From NCBI RefSeq assembly GCF_000633515.1, contig NZ_AYMP01000029.1:93836-157835 (forward strand): a stretch of 64,000 nt of DNA, written 5' to 3'. Both the position numbers and the translations under genes were made by a program. This document shows positions 1 to 10,289 of this stretch, piece after piece. This stretch comes from Morganella morganii H1r (lineage in GTDB: Bacteria; Pseudomonadota; Gammaproteobacteria; Enterobacterales; Enterobacteriaceae). Each line of letters opens with the position of its first letter. The stretch's first letter is position 1. The notes beneath the pieces were generated by a model, which saw only the letters and a list, made by a program, of their open reading frames with translations, had not been told where the DNA came from and did not search any database.

Positions 1-175
1 GCCGGATTGTCAGGTGCTGCGCAGCACACTGGCGGAGATCACCGTCGCCGTGCGCGAAGCAAAAATCCGCAAAACCGCGCTGATTCTGGTCGGGCCGTTC
101 CTCGGCGGCGAGTATCACTATTCAAAACTGTATGACGCAGGCTTCAGCCATGAGTACCGCAAAGCCTCGCGGTAA
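1..175 (+). CDS. cbiF: Cobalt-precorrin-4 C11-methyltransferase, C-terminal end (partial)
   Basis: Reading frame 2 is open from the window edge and ends in TAA at 173-175. The last residues match the CbiF C-terminus ([19 protein letters not shown], then FSHEYRK). CbiF methylates C-11 of the corrin ring in the anaerobic cobalamin pathway using S-adenosylmethionine. Only about 57 codons are present; the methyltransferase core lies outside the window. Its end overlaps the start of cbiG, as in Salmonella-type cbi operons. Identification rests on this short tail plus operon position. Confidence 0.85.
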   Translation, partial: PDCQVLRSTLAEITVAVREAKIRKTALILVGPFLGGEYHYSKLYDAGFSHEYRKASR

Positions 176-1217
176 GCGCATTGCGCTGTTTTGCCTGACA
201 CCGGGCGGCAAAGCGCTGGCGGAAAAAATCCGCCCGTTGCTGCCGGTGACCTGTTACACCAGTGAAAAACTGGTGTCCGACGGCTTTGAACCGTTCCGTG
301 ACGGCTTTGCCGCCACCTTACAGCAGGCATTTGCAGAGAATGACGCTCTGATTGTCATCGGCGCAACCGGCATTACCGTGCGGGTACTGGCACCGGTGAT
401 TCAGGACAAAATGAGTGACCCGGCCGTGATCGTGATGGATGAGAAAGGACAGCATGTGATCAGTCTGCTCTCCGGCCATCTCGGCGGGGCTAATGAACTG
501 GCCACCTGGCTGGCGGGCCGGATCGGCGGTCAGGCGGTGATCACCACCGCCACCGATGTCAATCAGGTCACCAGTTTTGATCTGCTGGCGCAGGAGATGA
601 ATGCCACGTTCACCAATTTCCGCGCTACTGTCAAAACCCTGAACCAGATGATGGTCAGCGGGGATCGTATCGGCATCTGGTGGCATCCGGATATGGCGGC
701 GGAGCAGGATAAATACGCCTTACCGGGACTTATCCCGGTGGCGGATCTGCGTACTCTGCCGGAACTGGATGCGCTGGTGTGTGTCAGTTACCGCCGCGAG
801 GAAATTATGCTGCCGGTGCCGGTGTATAAACTGATCCCGCGCCGGATTATTGCCGGTATGGGCTGCCGCAGAGATACCGGGGCAGACGAGGTTCAGCAGT
901 TGTTTGCTGAACAACTGGCTGAGAACAATCTGCTGCCGGAAGCCGTCCGTGCTATCGGCAGTATTACCCTGAAAGCGCAGGAGCCCGCCCTGCTGGCGCT
1001 CGCTGCCCGTTATCAGGTGCCGTTTACCGTATTCAGTGCTGAGGAGCTGGCCCCTGTGGCGGCACAGTTCCCGGAATCGGAATTTGTTAAAAAAACCACG
1101 GGTGTCGGGAGTGTCTCCCGGCCGGTCGCCTGGCTGATGAGCAAAGGCTGTCTGATAGGGCAAACCTGTAAGACCCGGGGGATCACCATTACGTTAGGAG
1201 CAGAAACAGTATGTTAA
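150..1217 (+). CDS. cbiG: Cobalt-precorrin-5A hydrolase
   Basis: CbiG opens the delta-lactone of cobalt-precorrin-5A and releases the two-carbon fragment in the anaerobic B12 pathway. The N-terminus ([18 protein letters not shown]) and the [12 protein letters not shown] and [11 protein letters not shown] stretches are typical of the family. An upstream in-frame ATG at 132 also exists. I chose 150 ([10 protein letters not shown]...) because homologues begin close to the [10 protein letters not shown] motif, and it gives a 355-residue protein of normal length. The gene overlaps cbiF upstream and cbiH downstream, so translation is probably coupled. Confidence 0.93.
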   Translation: MSTAKPRGKRIALFCLTPGGKALAEKIRPLLPVTCYTSEKLVSDGFEPFRDGFAATLQQAFAENDALIVIGATGITVRVLAPVIQDKMSDPAVIVMDEKGQHVISLLSGHLGGANELATWLAGRIGGQAVITTATDVNQVTSFDLLAQEMNATFTNFRATVKTLNQMMVSGDRIGIWWHPDMAAEQDKYALPGLIPVADLRTLPELDALVCVSYRREEIMLPVPVYKLIPRRIIAGMGCRRDTGADEVQQLFAEQLAENNLLPEAVRAIGSITLKAQEPALLALAARYQVPFTVFSAEELAPVAAQFPESEFVKKTTGVGSVSRPVAWLMSKGCLIGQTCKTRGITITLGAETVC

Positions 1218-1936
1218 CCGTTATAGGCATTGGCCCCGGCAGTGAAGCCATGATGACCGAAGAAGCCGTCACCGCACTGAAAGAAGCGGAAGTGGTCGTC
1301 GGGTATAAAACCTATACCCATCTGGTGAAACCTCTGGTGGGCGACAAAGAAGTCATCAAAACCGGTATGCGCAAAGAGATCGAACGCTGCCATCTGGCCA
1401 TTGAGCTTGCACAGGAAGGTAAAAACGTGGCGATGGTGTGCAGCGGTGATGCCGGGATTTACGGTATGGCCGGGCTTATCCTCGAAATCGTCACCAAAGA
1501 GAAGCGCGATATTCAGGTGCGTGTGGTGCCGGGCATTACCGCCAGTATCGCCGCCGCCTCCCTGCTGGGTGCCCCGCTGATGCACGACTTCTGCCACATC
1601 AGCCTGAGCGACCTGCTCACGCCGTGGGAAGTGATTGAGAAACGCATCAAAGCCGCCGCCGAAGCCGATTTTGTTATCTGTTTCTATAACCCGCGCAGCC
1701 TGGGCCGCGAAGGTCATCTGGCCCGTGCCTTTGAACTGATGGCACCGTTCAAAGCCGCCACCACCCCGGTCGGCGTGGTGAAAGCCGCTGCCCGTAAAAA
1801 AGAAGAGAAATGGATCACCACCTTCGGTGAGATGGAATATGAGCGTGTCGATATGACCAGCCTGGTGATTGTCGGTAATAAATCCACCTATATCAGTGAT
1901 GACCTGATGATCACACCGCGGGGATATAAACTGTGA
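1211..1936 (+). CDS. cbiH: Precorrin-3B C17-methyltransferase (cobalt-factor III methyltransferase)
   Basis: This enzyme methylates C-17 and drives ring contraction in the anaerobic corrin pathway. The 241-residue protein has the tetrapyrrole methylase fold signatures: N-terminal VIGIGPGSEAMMTEEA, a central CSGDAGIYGMAG loop that binds S-adenosylmethionine, and VVPGITASIAAAS. The gene overlaps cbiG by 7 nt and cbiJ by 4 nt, placing it inside the operon. Length and motifs are intact. Confidence 0.95.
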   Translation: MLTVIGIGPGSEAMMTEEAVTALKEAEVVVGYKTYTHLVKPLVGDKEVIKTGMRKEIERCHLAIELAQEGKNVAMVCSGDAGIYGMAGLILEIVTKEKRDIQVRVVPGITASIAAASLLGAPLMHDFCHISLSDLLTPWEVIEKRIKAAAEADFVICFYNPRSLGREGHLARAFELMAPFKAATTPVGVVKAAARKKEEKWITTFGEMEYERVDMTSLVIVGNKSTYISDDLMITPRGYKL

Positions 1937-2721
1937 ATGACGGCAGACTGCTGATTTTCGGCGGGACCAGTGATGCCCGTCTGCTTTGTGAGCGCCTGGA
2001 TGCACAGGGAGTCCGCTACCGGCTCTCGGTCGCCACCGCTGCAGGCCGTCAGCAGGCAGCCGGATTACAGGGTGAGATCCGGGAAGGCCGCATGGATGCA
2101 CAGGCGATGGCGGAATACTGCCGCCGCCACGGGATCCGCCTGCTGGCGGATCTCTCGCATCCTTACGCCGCCGTGCTCAGCGACACTATTTTGCAGGTGC
2201 AGCGTGAGCTGGGTATTCCGCTGGTGCGTTATAACCGTCCGAGTGATATTGATGCGGTTGATAACCCGCTGATTTACAAAACGGACTCCATCGACAGCGC
2301 CTGTGAGATTGCCATGACACTCGGTCAGCGTATCCTGCTGACCACCGGCAGCAAACAGCTGGCGGATTATCTTGCCCGTCTGCCGGGAAAAACCGTGCTG
2401 GCGCGGGTACTGCCGACACAGGAGGTGCTGGCGCAGTGCGAATCTTACGGGATGACCATTGACCAGATTTTTGCCCTCAAAGGGCCCTTTCCGGCGGAGT
2501 TTAATGAAGCGTTTTACCGCTACTGCGGTGCGGATGTGGTGATCACCAAAGAGTCCGGCACCCGGGGCGGATTCAGTGAGAAAGTCGCCCCCTGTCTGGC
2601 GCTGGGAATTCCCTGCATTGTCGTGGTACGCCCGCAGACCCGGGTGTCCGGTGATGTGACTGAATTGCAGGATCTTTGCGGGATAGAGCAGTATCTGGCA
2701 TCCCGTTTTTCTGTCTGTTGA
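1933..2721 (+). CDS. cbiJ: Cobalt-precorrin-6A reductase
   Basis: CbiJ is the NADH-dependent reductase of cobalt-precorrin-6A. The N-terminus carries the nucleotide-binding LLIFGGTSDARLL motif. The C-terminal half has TKESGTRGGFSEKV, typical of the CbiJ/CobK family. The start is a GTG that overlaps the cbiH stop (GTGA), a strong sign of coupled translation. At 262 residues it is of normal length. Confidence 0.93.
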   Translation: MNDGRLLIFGGTSDARLLCERLDAQGVRYRLSVATAAGRQQAAGLQGEIREGRMDAQAMAEYCRRHGIRLLADLSHPYAAVLSDTILQVQRELGIPLVRYNRPSDIDAVDNPLIYKTDSIDSACEIAMTLGQRILLTTGSKQLADYLARLPGKTVLARVLPTQEVLAQCESYGMTIDQIFALKGPFPAEFNEAFYRYCGADVVITKESGTRGGFSEKVAPCLALGIPCIVVVRPQTRVSGDVTELQDLCGIEQYLASRFSVC

Positions 2722-2738
2722 TTTACTGAGGTTATGAG

Positions 2739-3521
2739 ATGAAAAAAGCGTTATTAGTGATTAGTTTCGGCACCAGTTACGCGGAAACCCGTGAAAAAAA
2801 TATCGAAAGCTGTGAAAAGCAGCTTGCGGCAGCGTTCCCCGGCCGTGATTTTTTCCGCGCCTTCACCTCCGGCATGATTATCCGCAGGTTAAAAGAGCGC
2901 GATAACCTGCATATCAGTAACCCGGAAGAGGCATTACGCCATCTGCACGAGCAGGGTTATGAGGATGTGGCTATCCAGTCACTGCATGTGATTAACGGGG
3001 ACGAGTACGAAAAGATCGTCAGCCAGGTCGAAAAATACCGTCCGTTCTTCCGCTATCTGCGCGTGGGCAAGCCGCTGCTGAGCAGTTTTGAGGATTACTC
3101 ACAGCTGATTGATGCCCTGCACTTCCAGATGCCGGAACTGAAAGCCGGCGAGCGTGTGGTCTTTATGGGTCACGGCGCCACTCACCACGCCTTCTCTGCC
3201 TATGCCTGTCTGGATCACATGATGACCAACAGCGACTTCCCGGGACGTGTCGGTGCGGTGGAAAGTTATCCGGAAATCGACCTGATTATTAAAGGCCTGA
3301 AAGCCGAAAACATCCGCAAAGTACACCTGATGCCGCTGATGCTGGTCGCCGGTGATCATGCCATCAATGATATGGCCTCCGATGAGGAAGATTCCTGGAA
3401 AACACAGCTGGAACGGGCCGGTATTGAAACCACCACGTGGTTACAGGGCATGGGTGAAAACAATATGATCCGTCAGATGTTTGTCGAACACCTGGCGCAG
3501 ACAATGGATAACGGGGAGTAA
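2739..3521 (+). CDS. cbiK: Anaerobic cobaltochelatase (sirohydrochlorin cobaltochelatase)
   Basis: CbiK inserts cobalt(II) into sirohydrochlorin at the start of the anaerobic corrin route. The protein begins KKALLVISFGTSYAETREKNI and has the MGHGATHHAFSAY segment and the LMLVAGDHAINDMA segment, which supply the metal-binding histidines of the class II chelatase fold. At 260 residues with no signal peptide, it is a cytoplasmic form. A 17-nt gap follows cbiJ. Confidence 0.95.
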   Translation: MKKALLVISFGTSYAETREKNIESCEKQLAAAFPGRDFFRAFTSGMIIRRLKERDNLHISNPEEALRHLHEQGYEDVAIQSLHVINGDEYEKIVSQVEKYRPFFRYLRVGKPLLSSFEDYSQLIDALHFQMPELKAGERVVFMGHGATHHAFSAYACLDHMMTNSDFPGRVGAVESYPEIDLIIKGLKAENIRKVHLMPLMLVAGDHAINDMASDEEDSWKTQLERAGIETTTWLQGMGENNMIRQMFVEHLAQTMDNGE

Positions 3522-3530
3522 GATCCGCAC

Positions 3531-4256
3531 ATGAGTCAGCAAACAGAAAAACCACAGGGCAGACTTTACGCTATCGGCACCGGTCCCGGCGCAAGCGATC
3601 TTATCACGGTGCGCGGTGCACGGATTATCAGTGAGCTGGATATCCTGTATGCCCCGGCCGGTAAAAAAGATGCCCCGAGCCTGGCGCATACCATTGTCAC
3701 CCCGTATATCACCGGTAACACTACGGTGAAAACCTATCACTTCCTGATGAAAGCCTCGCAGGAAGCGAAAGAAGCAGTCTGGGATGACGTCGCACAAGCG
3801 ATTCAGGAGGATGTGGCTGACGGTAAAAAAGTCGGCTTTATCACCCTGGGGGATTCCATGCTGTTCAGTACCTGGGTTTCCCTGCTGGAGCGTATCGGCA
3901 ATCAGCCATGGCTGGAAGTGATTCCGGGCGTGACCTCGTTTGCGGCTATCGCGTCACGGGCCGTTGTCCCGCTGGCAATGGAAAACCAGAGCCTTGCTGT
4001 CATGTCGTGTACCGCATCTCCTGAAGAGCTGGAACATGCGATTACACATCATGAATGCATTGTGTTAATGAAAGTCTATGGTCGTTTACAACAGGTACGC
4101 GATCTGCTCCGCCGCCATGATTTGTTTGATCATGCCATCCTGATGGCCGATGCCACACTGGAAACTGAACAGTGCTGGCGGCGCCTGGATGAGATCGACG
4201 ACGAACAGACACTGCCTTATTTCTCAACGGTATTAATTAATAAAACCCGGAAATAA
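3531..4256 (+). CDS. cbiL: Cobalt-factor II C20-methyltransferase
   Basis: CbiL methylates C-20 of cobalt-factor II. The protein has the tetrapyrrole methylase signatures YAIGTGPGASDLITVRGA, a TLGDSMLFSTW SAM-binding loop and a VIPGVTSFAAIAS segment. It is 241 residues, typical for the family. It sits between the chelatase and the cobalt transporter genes, the order seen in Salmonella. Confidence 0.95.
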   Translation: MSQQTEKPQGRLYAIGTGPGASDLITVRGARIISELDILYAPAGKKDAPSLAHTIVTPYITGNTTVKTYHFLMKASQEAKEAVWDDVAQAIQEDVADGKKVGFITLGDSMLFSTWVSLLERIGNQPWLEVIPGVTSFAAIASRAVVPLAMENQSLAVMSCTASPEELEHAITHHECIVLMKVYGRLQQVRDLLRRHDLFDHAILMADATLETEQCWRRLDEIDDEQTLPYFSTVLINKTRK

Positions 4257-4271
4257 TTCGGTGAGGTTGTT

Positions 4272-5006
4272 ATGCAACAGAAACTCACGCAGTTCTCGTT
4301 AACCGGTGCCGCCGTCACTATTCTGCTGATGATTGCACCCCAGGAAGCCTTTGCCATGCATATCATGGAGGGCTTTTTACCGCCGATGTGGGCGATTGCC
4401 TGGTGGCTGATTTTCCTGCCGTTCCTCGGCGCGGGGATTGTCCGCCTTAAAGCGATTGTTCAGGAAGATGCCAACCAGAAAGTTCTGCTGGCACTGTGCG
4501 GCGCCTTTATCTTTGTACTTTCCGCGCTGAAGATCCCGTCAGTGACCGGCAGCTGCTCTCATCCTACCGGGGTGGCGCTGGCGGTGATCCTGTTCGGGCC
4601 ATCCGTGGTGGCTGTGCTCGGCTCCATCGTGCTGCTGTTCCAGGCGTTACTGCTGGCACACGGCGGCCTGACCACCCTCGGTGCCAACGGCATGTCGATG
4701 GCGGTTATCGGACCGATCGCCGGTTATCTGGTCTGGCGTTTTACCACCAAACTGGGCTGGCGTAAGGATATCTGCGTCTTCCTTGTCGCGGTGATAGCGG
4801 ATTTAACCACCTATTTTGTCACTTCAGTACAGCTCGGGGTTGCTTTCCCGGATCCGCAGATGGGGATGGGTGCAGCGATCCTGAAATTCATGGGTATCTT
4901 CTGTCTGACCCAGGTACCGATTGCGATTGCGGAAGGTCTGCTGACGGTACTGGTTTATGATCAGCTGGTGAAACGTAACCTGGTGGGTAACGAGGTGCAT
5001 TCATGA
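4272..5006 (+). CDS. cbiM: Cobalt ECF transporter substrate-binding membrane protein
   Basis: CbiM is the substrate-specific membrane component of the CbiMNQO cobalt importer. A cleavable-looking N-terminal hydrophobic segment ends at APQEAFAMHIMEGFLPP; in this family the new N-terminus Met-His-Ile-Met forms the cobalt site, and MHIMEGFLP is present. Several further hydrophobic helices follow, including one with KIPSVTGSCSHPTGVALA, a family hallmark. The stop overlaps the cbiN start by 4 nt. Confidence 0.95.
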   Translation: MQQKLTQFSLTGAAVTILLMIAPQEAFAMHIMEGFLPPMWAIAWWLIFLPFLGAGIVRLKAIVQEDANQKVLLALCGAFIFVLSALKIPSVTGSCSHPTGVALAVILFGPSVVAVLGSIVLLFQALLLAHGGLTTLGANGMSMAVIGPIAGYLVWRFTTKLGWRKDICVFLVAVIADLTTYFVTSVQLGVAFPDPQMGMGAAILKFMGIFCLTQVPIAIAEGLLTVLVYDQLVKRNLVGNEVHS

Positions 5007-5281
5007 AAAAGACACTGATTTTACTGTTTCTGACTGTCGCAATTTTTATCATCCCGTTCTTTATCGATCATGGCGGTGAATACGGCGGTTCAGACGATCA
5101 GGCAGAACAGCAGATCCTGGCTATCGCGCCGGATTATGAACCCTGGTTTGAGTCTCTGTACGAACCGGCCAGCGGTGAAATCGAGAGTCTGCTGTTTACA
5201 TTACAGGGCTGTCTGGGCACTGCAGTGATTTTCTACGTGCTCGGTTACTACCGCAGCGGCCGGAAAAATGCAAAGCCTTGA
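5003..5281 (+). CDS. cbiN: Cobalt transport protein CbiN
   Basis: A small 92-residue protein with two hydrophobic segments, at about residues 3-22 and 66-83, around an acidic periplasmic loop containing GGSDDQAEQQI. This is the CbiN layout; CbiN assists cobalt loading into CbiM. It overlaps cbiM upstream and cbiQ downstream, so the four transporter genes are translationally linked. Confidence 0.93.
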   Translation: MKKTLILLFLTVAIFIIPFFIDHGGEYGGSDDQAEQQILAIAPDYEPWFESLYEPASGEIESLLFTLQGCLGTAVIFYVLGYYRSGRKNAKP

Positions 5282-5945
5282 TGCACTGAGTTATCAAAGC
5301 CGCTGGCGTCAGCGTGACCCGGGGGTGAAATTCGCCTTCTGGGTCGTGATGATGGTTCTGGCGATGAGCCTGCCACCAGCCGGCCAGGCGGCTTTGTTGC
5401 TGTGTATTGCGGCGTTTACCTGCTGGTTACTGCGGGTATCGCCGCTCCGCTATCTTAAATGGCTGCTGATCCCGTTCAGTTTTCTGGCGGTGGGACTGGT
5501 GGCCATTATTATCTCTTTTGCCCGCACACCGGATACGCTGTTGTGGGGTGTTCAGATTGGTCACTACTGGGTGGGCCTCGATCCCGCCGGTCTCACCACC
5601 GCCAATCAGACCTTCTGGCGCAGCATGGCGGCTCTCGCTGCCACCTTCTGGTTTATGCTCAATATGCCGTTTGAGCAGTTGATTAAACTGATGAAACGCG
5701 GTCGTCTGCCGCTGGTGCTGATTGAGCAGATCCTGCTGACCTGGCGCTTTATCTTTATCTTTCTGGAAGAAGCCGCCACCATTTACCACGCACAATCCCT
5801 GCGCTTCGGCTACCGCAACCTGCGCACCGGCTACCGCTCACTGGCGATGCTGGTCACCATGCTGTTTTCCCGCGTGATGATGCGCTATCAGCAAATGTCT
5901 GTCGCACTGAATGTGAAGCTCTATCAGGGAGATTTCCACCTATGA
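5268..5945 (+). CDS. cbiQ: Cobalt ECF transporter transmembrane protein
   Basis: CbiQ is the T-component coupling ATP hydrolysis to cobalt uptake. The 225-residue protein has several hydrophobic helices and a cytoplasmic region with the conserved AQSLRFGYRN segment, the ATPase-contacting site of ECF T proteins. The start overlaps the end of cbiN by 14 nt and the stop overlaps cbiO by 4 nt. Confidence 0.93.
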   Translation: MQSLDALSYQSRWRQRDPGVKFAFWVVMMVLAMSLPPAGQAALLLCIAAFTCWLLRVSPLRYLKWLLIPFSFLAVGLVAIIISFARTPDTLLWGVQIGHYWVGLDPAGLTTANQTFWRSMAALAATFWFMLNMPFEQLIKLMKRGRLPLVLIEQILLTWRFIFIFLEEAATIYHAQSLRFGYRNLRTGYRSLAMLVTMLFSRVMMRYQQMSVALNVKLYQGDFHL

Positions 5946-6790
5946 ATCATCACCCGCAATTATCAGTCAGCGGTCTCACATTCCGCTATCAGGACGATAA
6001 TATCCTGAAAAACCTGACAATGGATTTCAGCGCACACCAGGTCACCGGGATTATCGGTGCCAATGGCTGCGGAAAATCCACCCTGTTTATGAACCTGTCC
6101 GGTATTCTGAAACCGCAGGACGGTCAGGTGAACTGGCGGGGTAATCCGCTGAAATACGACAAAAAATCCCTGCTGGAATTGCGTCAGCATGTGGTGACCG
6201 TTTTTCAGGATCCGGATATGCAGATTTTCTATACGGATGTGGACAGTGATATCGCTTTCGCCCTGCGCAATCTCGGGGCGGAAGAGGATGAAATCAAACG
6301 CCGTACCGATGAGGCACTGCATCTGGTGGATGCGCTCGCCTTCCGCGACAAACCGGTGCAGCACCTGAGTTTCGGTCAGAAAAAACGTGTGGCAATTGCC
6401 GGGGCGCTGGTGATGCAGTCAGACTATCTGCTGCTCGATGAACCGACGGCGGGGCTGGATCCGGCCGGACGTCAGCAGATGATCGATCTGCTGGCCCGTA
6501 TTGCCGCGGCCGGTAAACACATTGTGATTTCCAGCCATGACATTGATCTGATTTATCAGGTCTGTGATGGTATTTATGTGATGTCGCACGGCGAAGTGTG
6601 CGGCCACGGCACGCCGGAATCCGTTTTCCTGCAAAAAGAGATGATCACTGCCGCCGGGCTGGAACAGCCGTGGCTGGTCAAACTCCACTGCGAAACCGGA
6701 CTGCCGCTGTGCAAAACTGAACAGGCGCTGTTTGCACAATTGCAGCAGCAGACAACCCCCGCCGCCGGAACACACGAGGTAATGGCATGA
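5942..6790 (+). CDS. cbiO: Cobalt ECF transporter ATP-binding protein
   Basis: ATPase of the CbiMNQO cobalt importer. Visible motifs are Walker [11 protein letters not shown] (about residues 39-48), a Q-loop [10 protein letters not shown], the signature [15 protein letters not shown] and Walker [14 protein letters not shown], followed by the [11 protein letters not shown] switch histidine. At 282 residues it is of normal length. It overlaps cbiQ and cbiP by 4 nt each. Confidence 0.95.
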   Translation: MNHHPQLSVSGLTFRYQDDNILKNLTMDFSAHQVTGIIGANGCGKSTLFMNLSGILKPQDGQVNWRGNPLKYDKKSLLELRQHVVTVFQDPDMQIFYTDVDSDIAFALRNLGAEEDEIKRRTDEALHLVDALAFRDKPVQHLSFGQKKRVAIAGALVMQSDYLLLDEPTAGLDPAGRQQMIDLLARIAAAGKHIVISSHDIDLIYQVCDGIYVMSHGEVCGHGTPESVFLQKEMITAAGLEQPWLVKLHCETGLPLCKTEQALFAQLQQQTTPAAGTHEVMA

Positions 6791-8322
6791 CATTTTCACT
6801 GATGATCCAGGGTACGGCTTCCGATGTCGGAAAAAGTGTATTAGTCGCCGGATTCTGCCGGATTTTTTCTCAGGACGGGTATCATTGTGCGCCGTTCAAA
6901 TCACAGAATATGGCACTGAACTCGGGGATCACCCGTGACGGCAAAGAGATGGGCCGTGCTCAGATCTTTCAGGCGGAAGCTGCCGGTACCGAACCGGATG
7001 TGCGCATGAACCCGGTTCTGCTCAAACCGACCTCTGACCGTAAATCCCAGGTTATTTTGATGGGAAAAGTCGCGCAGAATATGGATGCTGCGGAGTATCA
7101 CCTCTACAAACCGCAGCTGAAAGCCATGATCCGCGATGTTTACAATGACCTGGCTTCTGAGCACGATATCATTGTGCTGGAAGGCGCGGGCAGCCCGGCG
7201 GAGATCAATCTGCGCGACGGCGACATTGTGAATATGGGCATGGCGGAGATGATAGACGCGCCGGTGATCCTGGTAGCGGATATCGATCGCGGTGGTGTGT
7301 TCGCCTCCATTTACGGCACACTCGCCCTGCTGACAGACGACGAACGCGCCCGTGTGATCGGCGTGATCATCAATAAATTCCGCGGTGATGTCGCCCTGCT
7401 GATGCCGGGCATAAAACAAATCGAAGATCTGACCGGCGTACCGGTGCTCGGCGTGCTGCCGTGGCTGGATGTGGATCTGGAAGATGAGGACGGTGTCGCG
7501 TTACAGGTCGGCAAATATGACGGCAAAACCGAAGAAGTGCTGGATATTGTGGTGGTTCAGCTGCCGCACATTGCCAACTTTACCGATTTCAATGCCCTTG
7601 CCGCCCAGCCGGATGTCCGTCTGCGTTATGAATCCGATCCGCTGCTGGTTGGTGAGCCGGATCTGCTGATTATCCCCGGCAGCAAAAATACCCTCGGTGA
7701 CCTGCTGTGGCTGCGCCAGAAAGGAATGGATAAAGCCATTCTCACCCGCCATGCACAGGGCACACCGGTTGCCGGGATCTGCGGCGGCTATCAGATCCTC
7801 GGCAAACATATTTATGATGATGTCGAATCCGGATTATCCGATCTGCCGGGACTGGGACTGCTCGATATCACCACCCGCTTCTCACCGGAAAAAAATACCA
7901 CCCAAACCGCCGGAACCGTGTGCGGCGCACTGCCGGGGATCTGGTCTGCCTGTCAGGGTGAACCGATCAGCGGTTACGAGATCCACATGGGTGTGTCCGA
8001 AACCGGTGCGGATGCCATCCCGTTTGCACAGATGCATGAGAAAAACCGCGAGCCGTGCAACCATGCTGACGGCGCGGTCAGCCCGGACGGCAGTGTGATG
8101 GGCTCTTATCTGCACGGTATTTTTGACCGCAACAATTTCACCCGTCCGCTGCTTAATCAGCTGCGGGAAAAGAAAGGGCTGGAGCCGCTGCCGGAAAGCA
8201 TCTTTGACTATGCATTGCACAAAGAGCAGCAGTTTAATATTCTGGCGCAGCAGATGCGGGAACACCTCAATATTGATGAAATCTGCCGTCTGATGTATGC
8301 ACACAAGGAGAAAACAGCATGA
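6787..8322 (+). CDS. cbiP: Adenosylcobyric acid synthase (glutamine-hydrolysing)
   Basis: CbiP (CobQ) amidates four corrin carboxylates using glutamine and ATP. The N-terminal dethiobiotin-synthetase-like ATPase domain begins [20 protein letters not shown]. The C-terminal glutamine amidotransferase domain has the nucleophile elbow [12 protein letters not shown] (about residues 326-337) and the SYLHGIFD histidine region. At 511 residues it is full length. It overlaps cbiO upstream and cobU downstream. Confidence 0.96.
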   Translation: MTFSLMIQGTASDVGKSVLVAGFCRIFSQDGYHCAPFKSQNMALNSGITRDGKEMGRAQIFQAEAAGTEPDVRMNPVLLKPTSDRKSQVILMGKVAQNMDAAEYHLYKPQLKAMIRDVYNDLASEHDIIVLEGAGSPAEINLRDGDIVNMGMAEMIDAPVILVADIDRGGVFASIYGTLALLTDDERARVIGVIINKFRGDVALLMPGIKQIEDLTGVPVLGVLPWLDVDLEDEDGVALQVGKYDGKTEEVLDIVVVQLPHIANFTDFNALAAQPDVRLRYESDPLLVGEPDLLIIPGSKNTLGDLLWLRQKGMDKAILTRHAQGTPVAGICGGYQILGKHIYDDVESGLSDLPGLGLLDITTRFSPEKNTTQTAGTVCGALPGIWSACQGEPISGYEIHMGVSETGADAIPFAQMHEKNREPCNHADGAVSPDGSVMGSYLHGIFDRNNFTRPLLNQLREKKGLEPLPESIFDYALHKEQQFNILAQQMREHLNIDEICRLMYAHKEKTA

Positions 8323-8864
8323 TTTTAATCACCGGCGGAGCCAGGAGCGGTAAAAGCAGTTTTGCCGAAGAACTGGTGGATAACCGCTGTCACAGTGCGC
8401 TCTATATCGCCACGTCCGTTATCACGGATGATGAAATGGCCGCCCGCGTGGCGCGACATCAGGCTGATCGTCCGCAGCACTGGCGCACCAGGGAAGGTTT
8501 TAAAAACATTGCTCATGCTATCCGCTATGAACGCAAACCCGGCGAGGGGGTGATGCTGGAATGTATCACCACGCTGATTGCCAATCTGCTTTATGATGCC
8601 TCGGGCGGTGCGGACCCGGACACGCTGGATTATGCAAAACTGGAGATCGGCATCAACAGCGAAATCGACCATATTATTGATGCCTGCAAAGAGAGTGAAT
8701 GCCCGGTGTATATCGTCACCAACGAACTGGGAATGAGCATCACACCGGAAAACCGGCTGGCACGCCATTTTGTCGATATCGCCGGGCGTATTAACCAAAA
8801 ACTCGCCCGTCAGGCCGAACAGGTCTGGCTGGTGGTCTCCGGGATCGGAGTTCAGATCAAATGA
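8319..8864 (+). CDS. cobU: Adenosylcobinamide kinase / adenosylcobinamide-phosphate guanylyltransferase
   Basis: Bifunctional enzyme that phosphorylates adenosylcobinamide and then guanylylates it. The N-terminus has the P-loop [18 protein letters not shown]. The [15 protein letters not shown] stretch holds the guanylylated histidine region, and EWCITT-like [13 protein letters not shown] follows. At 181 residues it is standard. It is linked to cbiP and cobS by 4-nt overlaps. Confidence 0.95.
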   Translation: MILITGGARSGKSSFAEELVDNRCHSALYIATSVITDDEMAARVARHQADRPQHWRTREGFKNIAHAIRYERKPGEGVMLECITTLIANLLYDASGGADPDTLDYAKLEIGINSEIDHIIDACKESECPVYIVTNELGMSITPENRLARHFVDIAGRINQKLARQAEQVWLVVSGIGVQIK

Positions 8865-9628
8865 ACCTGAAATACCTGTGGGCGACACTCCAGTTTATTA
8901 CCCGTATTCCGGTGCCGCAGCGCTGGAGTGAAGGTACGGAGTTTCAGCAGTACGGCCGCGGTGTGCCGTTTTTTCCGGTGGTCGGACTGATTGCCGGGAT
9001 CATTGCAACACTGCTGACGGTGTGGATTGCGCAGGCGACTCACAGTCCGCTGATCGCCGCGCTGGCCTATGTACTGGCACTGATCCTGATCACCGGCGGT
9101 TTTCACCTCGATGGCCTGGCAGATACCTGTGATGGTATTTTCTCCGCCCGCAAACGCGAAAGAATGCTGGAGATCATGCGCGACAGCCGCATCGGTACAC
9201 ATGGCTGTCTGGCACTGATTTTTGCCCTGATGGCGAAATCCGCTGCCGCGTATGAGCTTCTCGCCTCCTCTTCCCTTTCCCTGACCGCCGCTGCCGGATT
9301 GCTGATTTGCGCCCCGGTCGCAGGCCGCACCTGTATGTCACTGGTGATGTACAACCAGCGCTACGCCCGTGAAGGGGAAGGCATGGGCAATATTTATATC
9401 GGCCGTATCACTCTGCACCGGTTTGTCATCACTCTCGCCACCGGCGCGGTGATTGTCACGGTTGCAGGCGGAATGAAAGCCCTCGGCGCACTGATTATCA
9501 CCGCCTTTATTATTTACGGGCTGGGGCGTTATTTCCGCCACCACCTCGGCGGACAAACCGGGGACACACTTGGTGCCGCTGAAGAGTGCGGGGAAATTAT
9601 CTTCCTGCTCGCGCTGTTCTGGGTGTAA
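8861..9628 (+). CDS. cobS: Adenosylcobinamide-GDP ribazoletransferase (cobalamin synthase)
   Basis: Integral membrane enzyme joining adenosylcobinamide-GDP to alpha-ribazole (phosphate). The acidic motif GGFHLDGLADTCDG and a second DSRIGTHG segment form the catalytic region of the family, followed by several hydrophobic helices. At 255 residues it is intact. It overlaps cobU by 4 nt. Confidence 0.95.
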   Translation: MNLKYLWATLQFITRIPVPQRWSEGTEFQQYGRGVPFFPVVGLIAGIIATLLTVWIAQATHSPLIAALAYVLALILITGGFHLDGLADTCDGIFSARKRERMLEIMRDSRIGTHGCLALIFALMAKSAAAYELLASSSLSLTAAAGLLICAPVAGRTCMSLVMYNQRYAREGEGMGNIYIGRITLHRFVITLATGAVIVTVAGGMKALGALIITAFIIYGLGRYFRHHLGGQTGDTLGAAEECGEIIFLLALFWV

Positions 9629-9632
9629 GCGG

Positions 9633-10259
9633 ATGAGTATCAGCCGCTTTATTCTTGTCCGCCACGGGGAAACCGCCGGGAACAAAGACGGCTTGTTCTA
9701 CGGCAGCACCGATTTGCCGCTGACGGAACACGGCCACCGCCAGGCAGCCGCAGTGGCCGCTTATCTGCATGATATTCATATAGATACTATACTGATCAGT
9801 GAATTACAGCGGGCAAGACAGACAGCGGAATACATCCGCGCCCCGGAAAATCATCACTATCACTGCGACCCGCGCCTCAATGAGATGCACTTCGGCGAGT
9901 GGGAAATGCAGCATTACCGTGAGATTGCCGCCCGTTTCCCGGCGGACTGGGAGACCTGGATGAATGACTGGCTGCATGCCGCGCCGACCGGCGGCGAGCC
10001 GTTCCCGCAGTTTGCGGCGAGGGTTCAGGCGCTGGCGGATGAACTGCGCCGGGAGGCATCAGACACCCCGGCAACCCGGCTGATTGTCGCCCACAAGGGC
10101 GTGCTCGGGCTTATCATCACCCGCTGGTTCGGCCTGCCCGCAGAGGCCATGTGGCAATTCCCCTGTGAACAGGACAGTTACAGTGTGGCGGAATGCCGCG
10201 ACGGATTTATGACGTTAGCTGTGTTTAACGGGCGATCACGTTTTACGCCTGTTGTTTGA
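9633..10259 (+). CDS. cobC: Alpha-ribazole phosphatase
   Basis: Histidine phosphatase that removes the phosphate from alpha-ribazole phosphate or adenosylcobalamin 5'-phosphate. The RHG motif is FILVRHGETAGNKDGLFYG near the N-terminus. The second catalytic histidine lies in LIVAHKGVLG, and HFGEWE is typical of the family. I start it at the ATG at 9633, 4 nt after the cobS stop; the frame is open further upstream but that part lies inside cobS. Its position between cobS and cobT differs from Salmonella, where cobC is unlinked. Confidence 0.92.
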   Translation: MSISRFILVRHGETAGNKDGLFYGSTDLPLTEHGHRQAAAVAAYLHDIHIDTILISELQRARQTAEYIRAPENHHYHCDPRLNEMHFGEWEMQHYREIAARFPADWETWMNDWLHAAPTGGEPFPQFAARVQALADELRREASDTPATRLIVAHKGVLGLIITRWFGLPAEAMWQFPCEQDSYSVAECRDGFMTLAVFNGRSRFTPVV

Positions 10260-10289
10260 TTATAAAAACAGAATGTGAGCATAAAAACA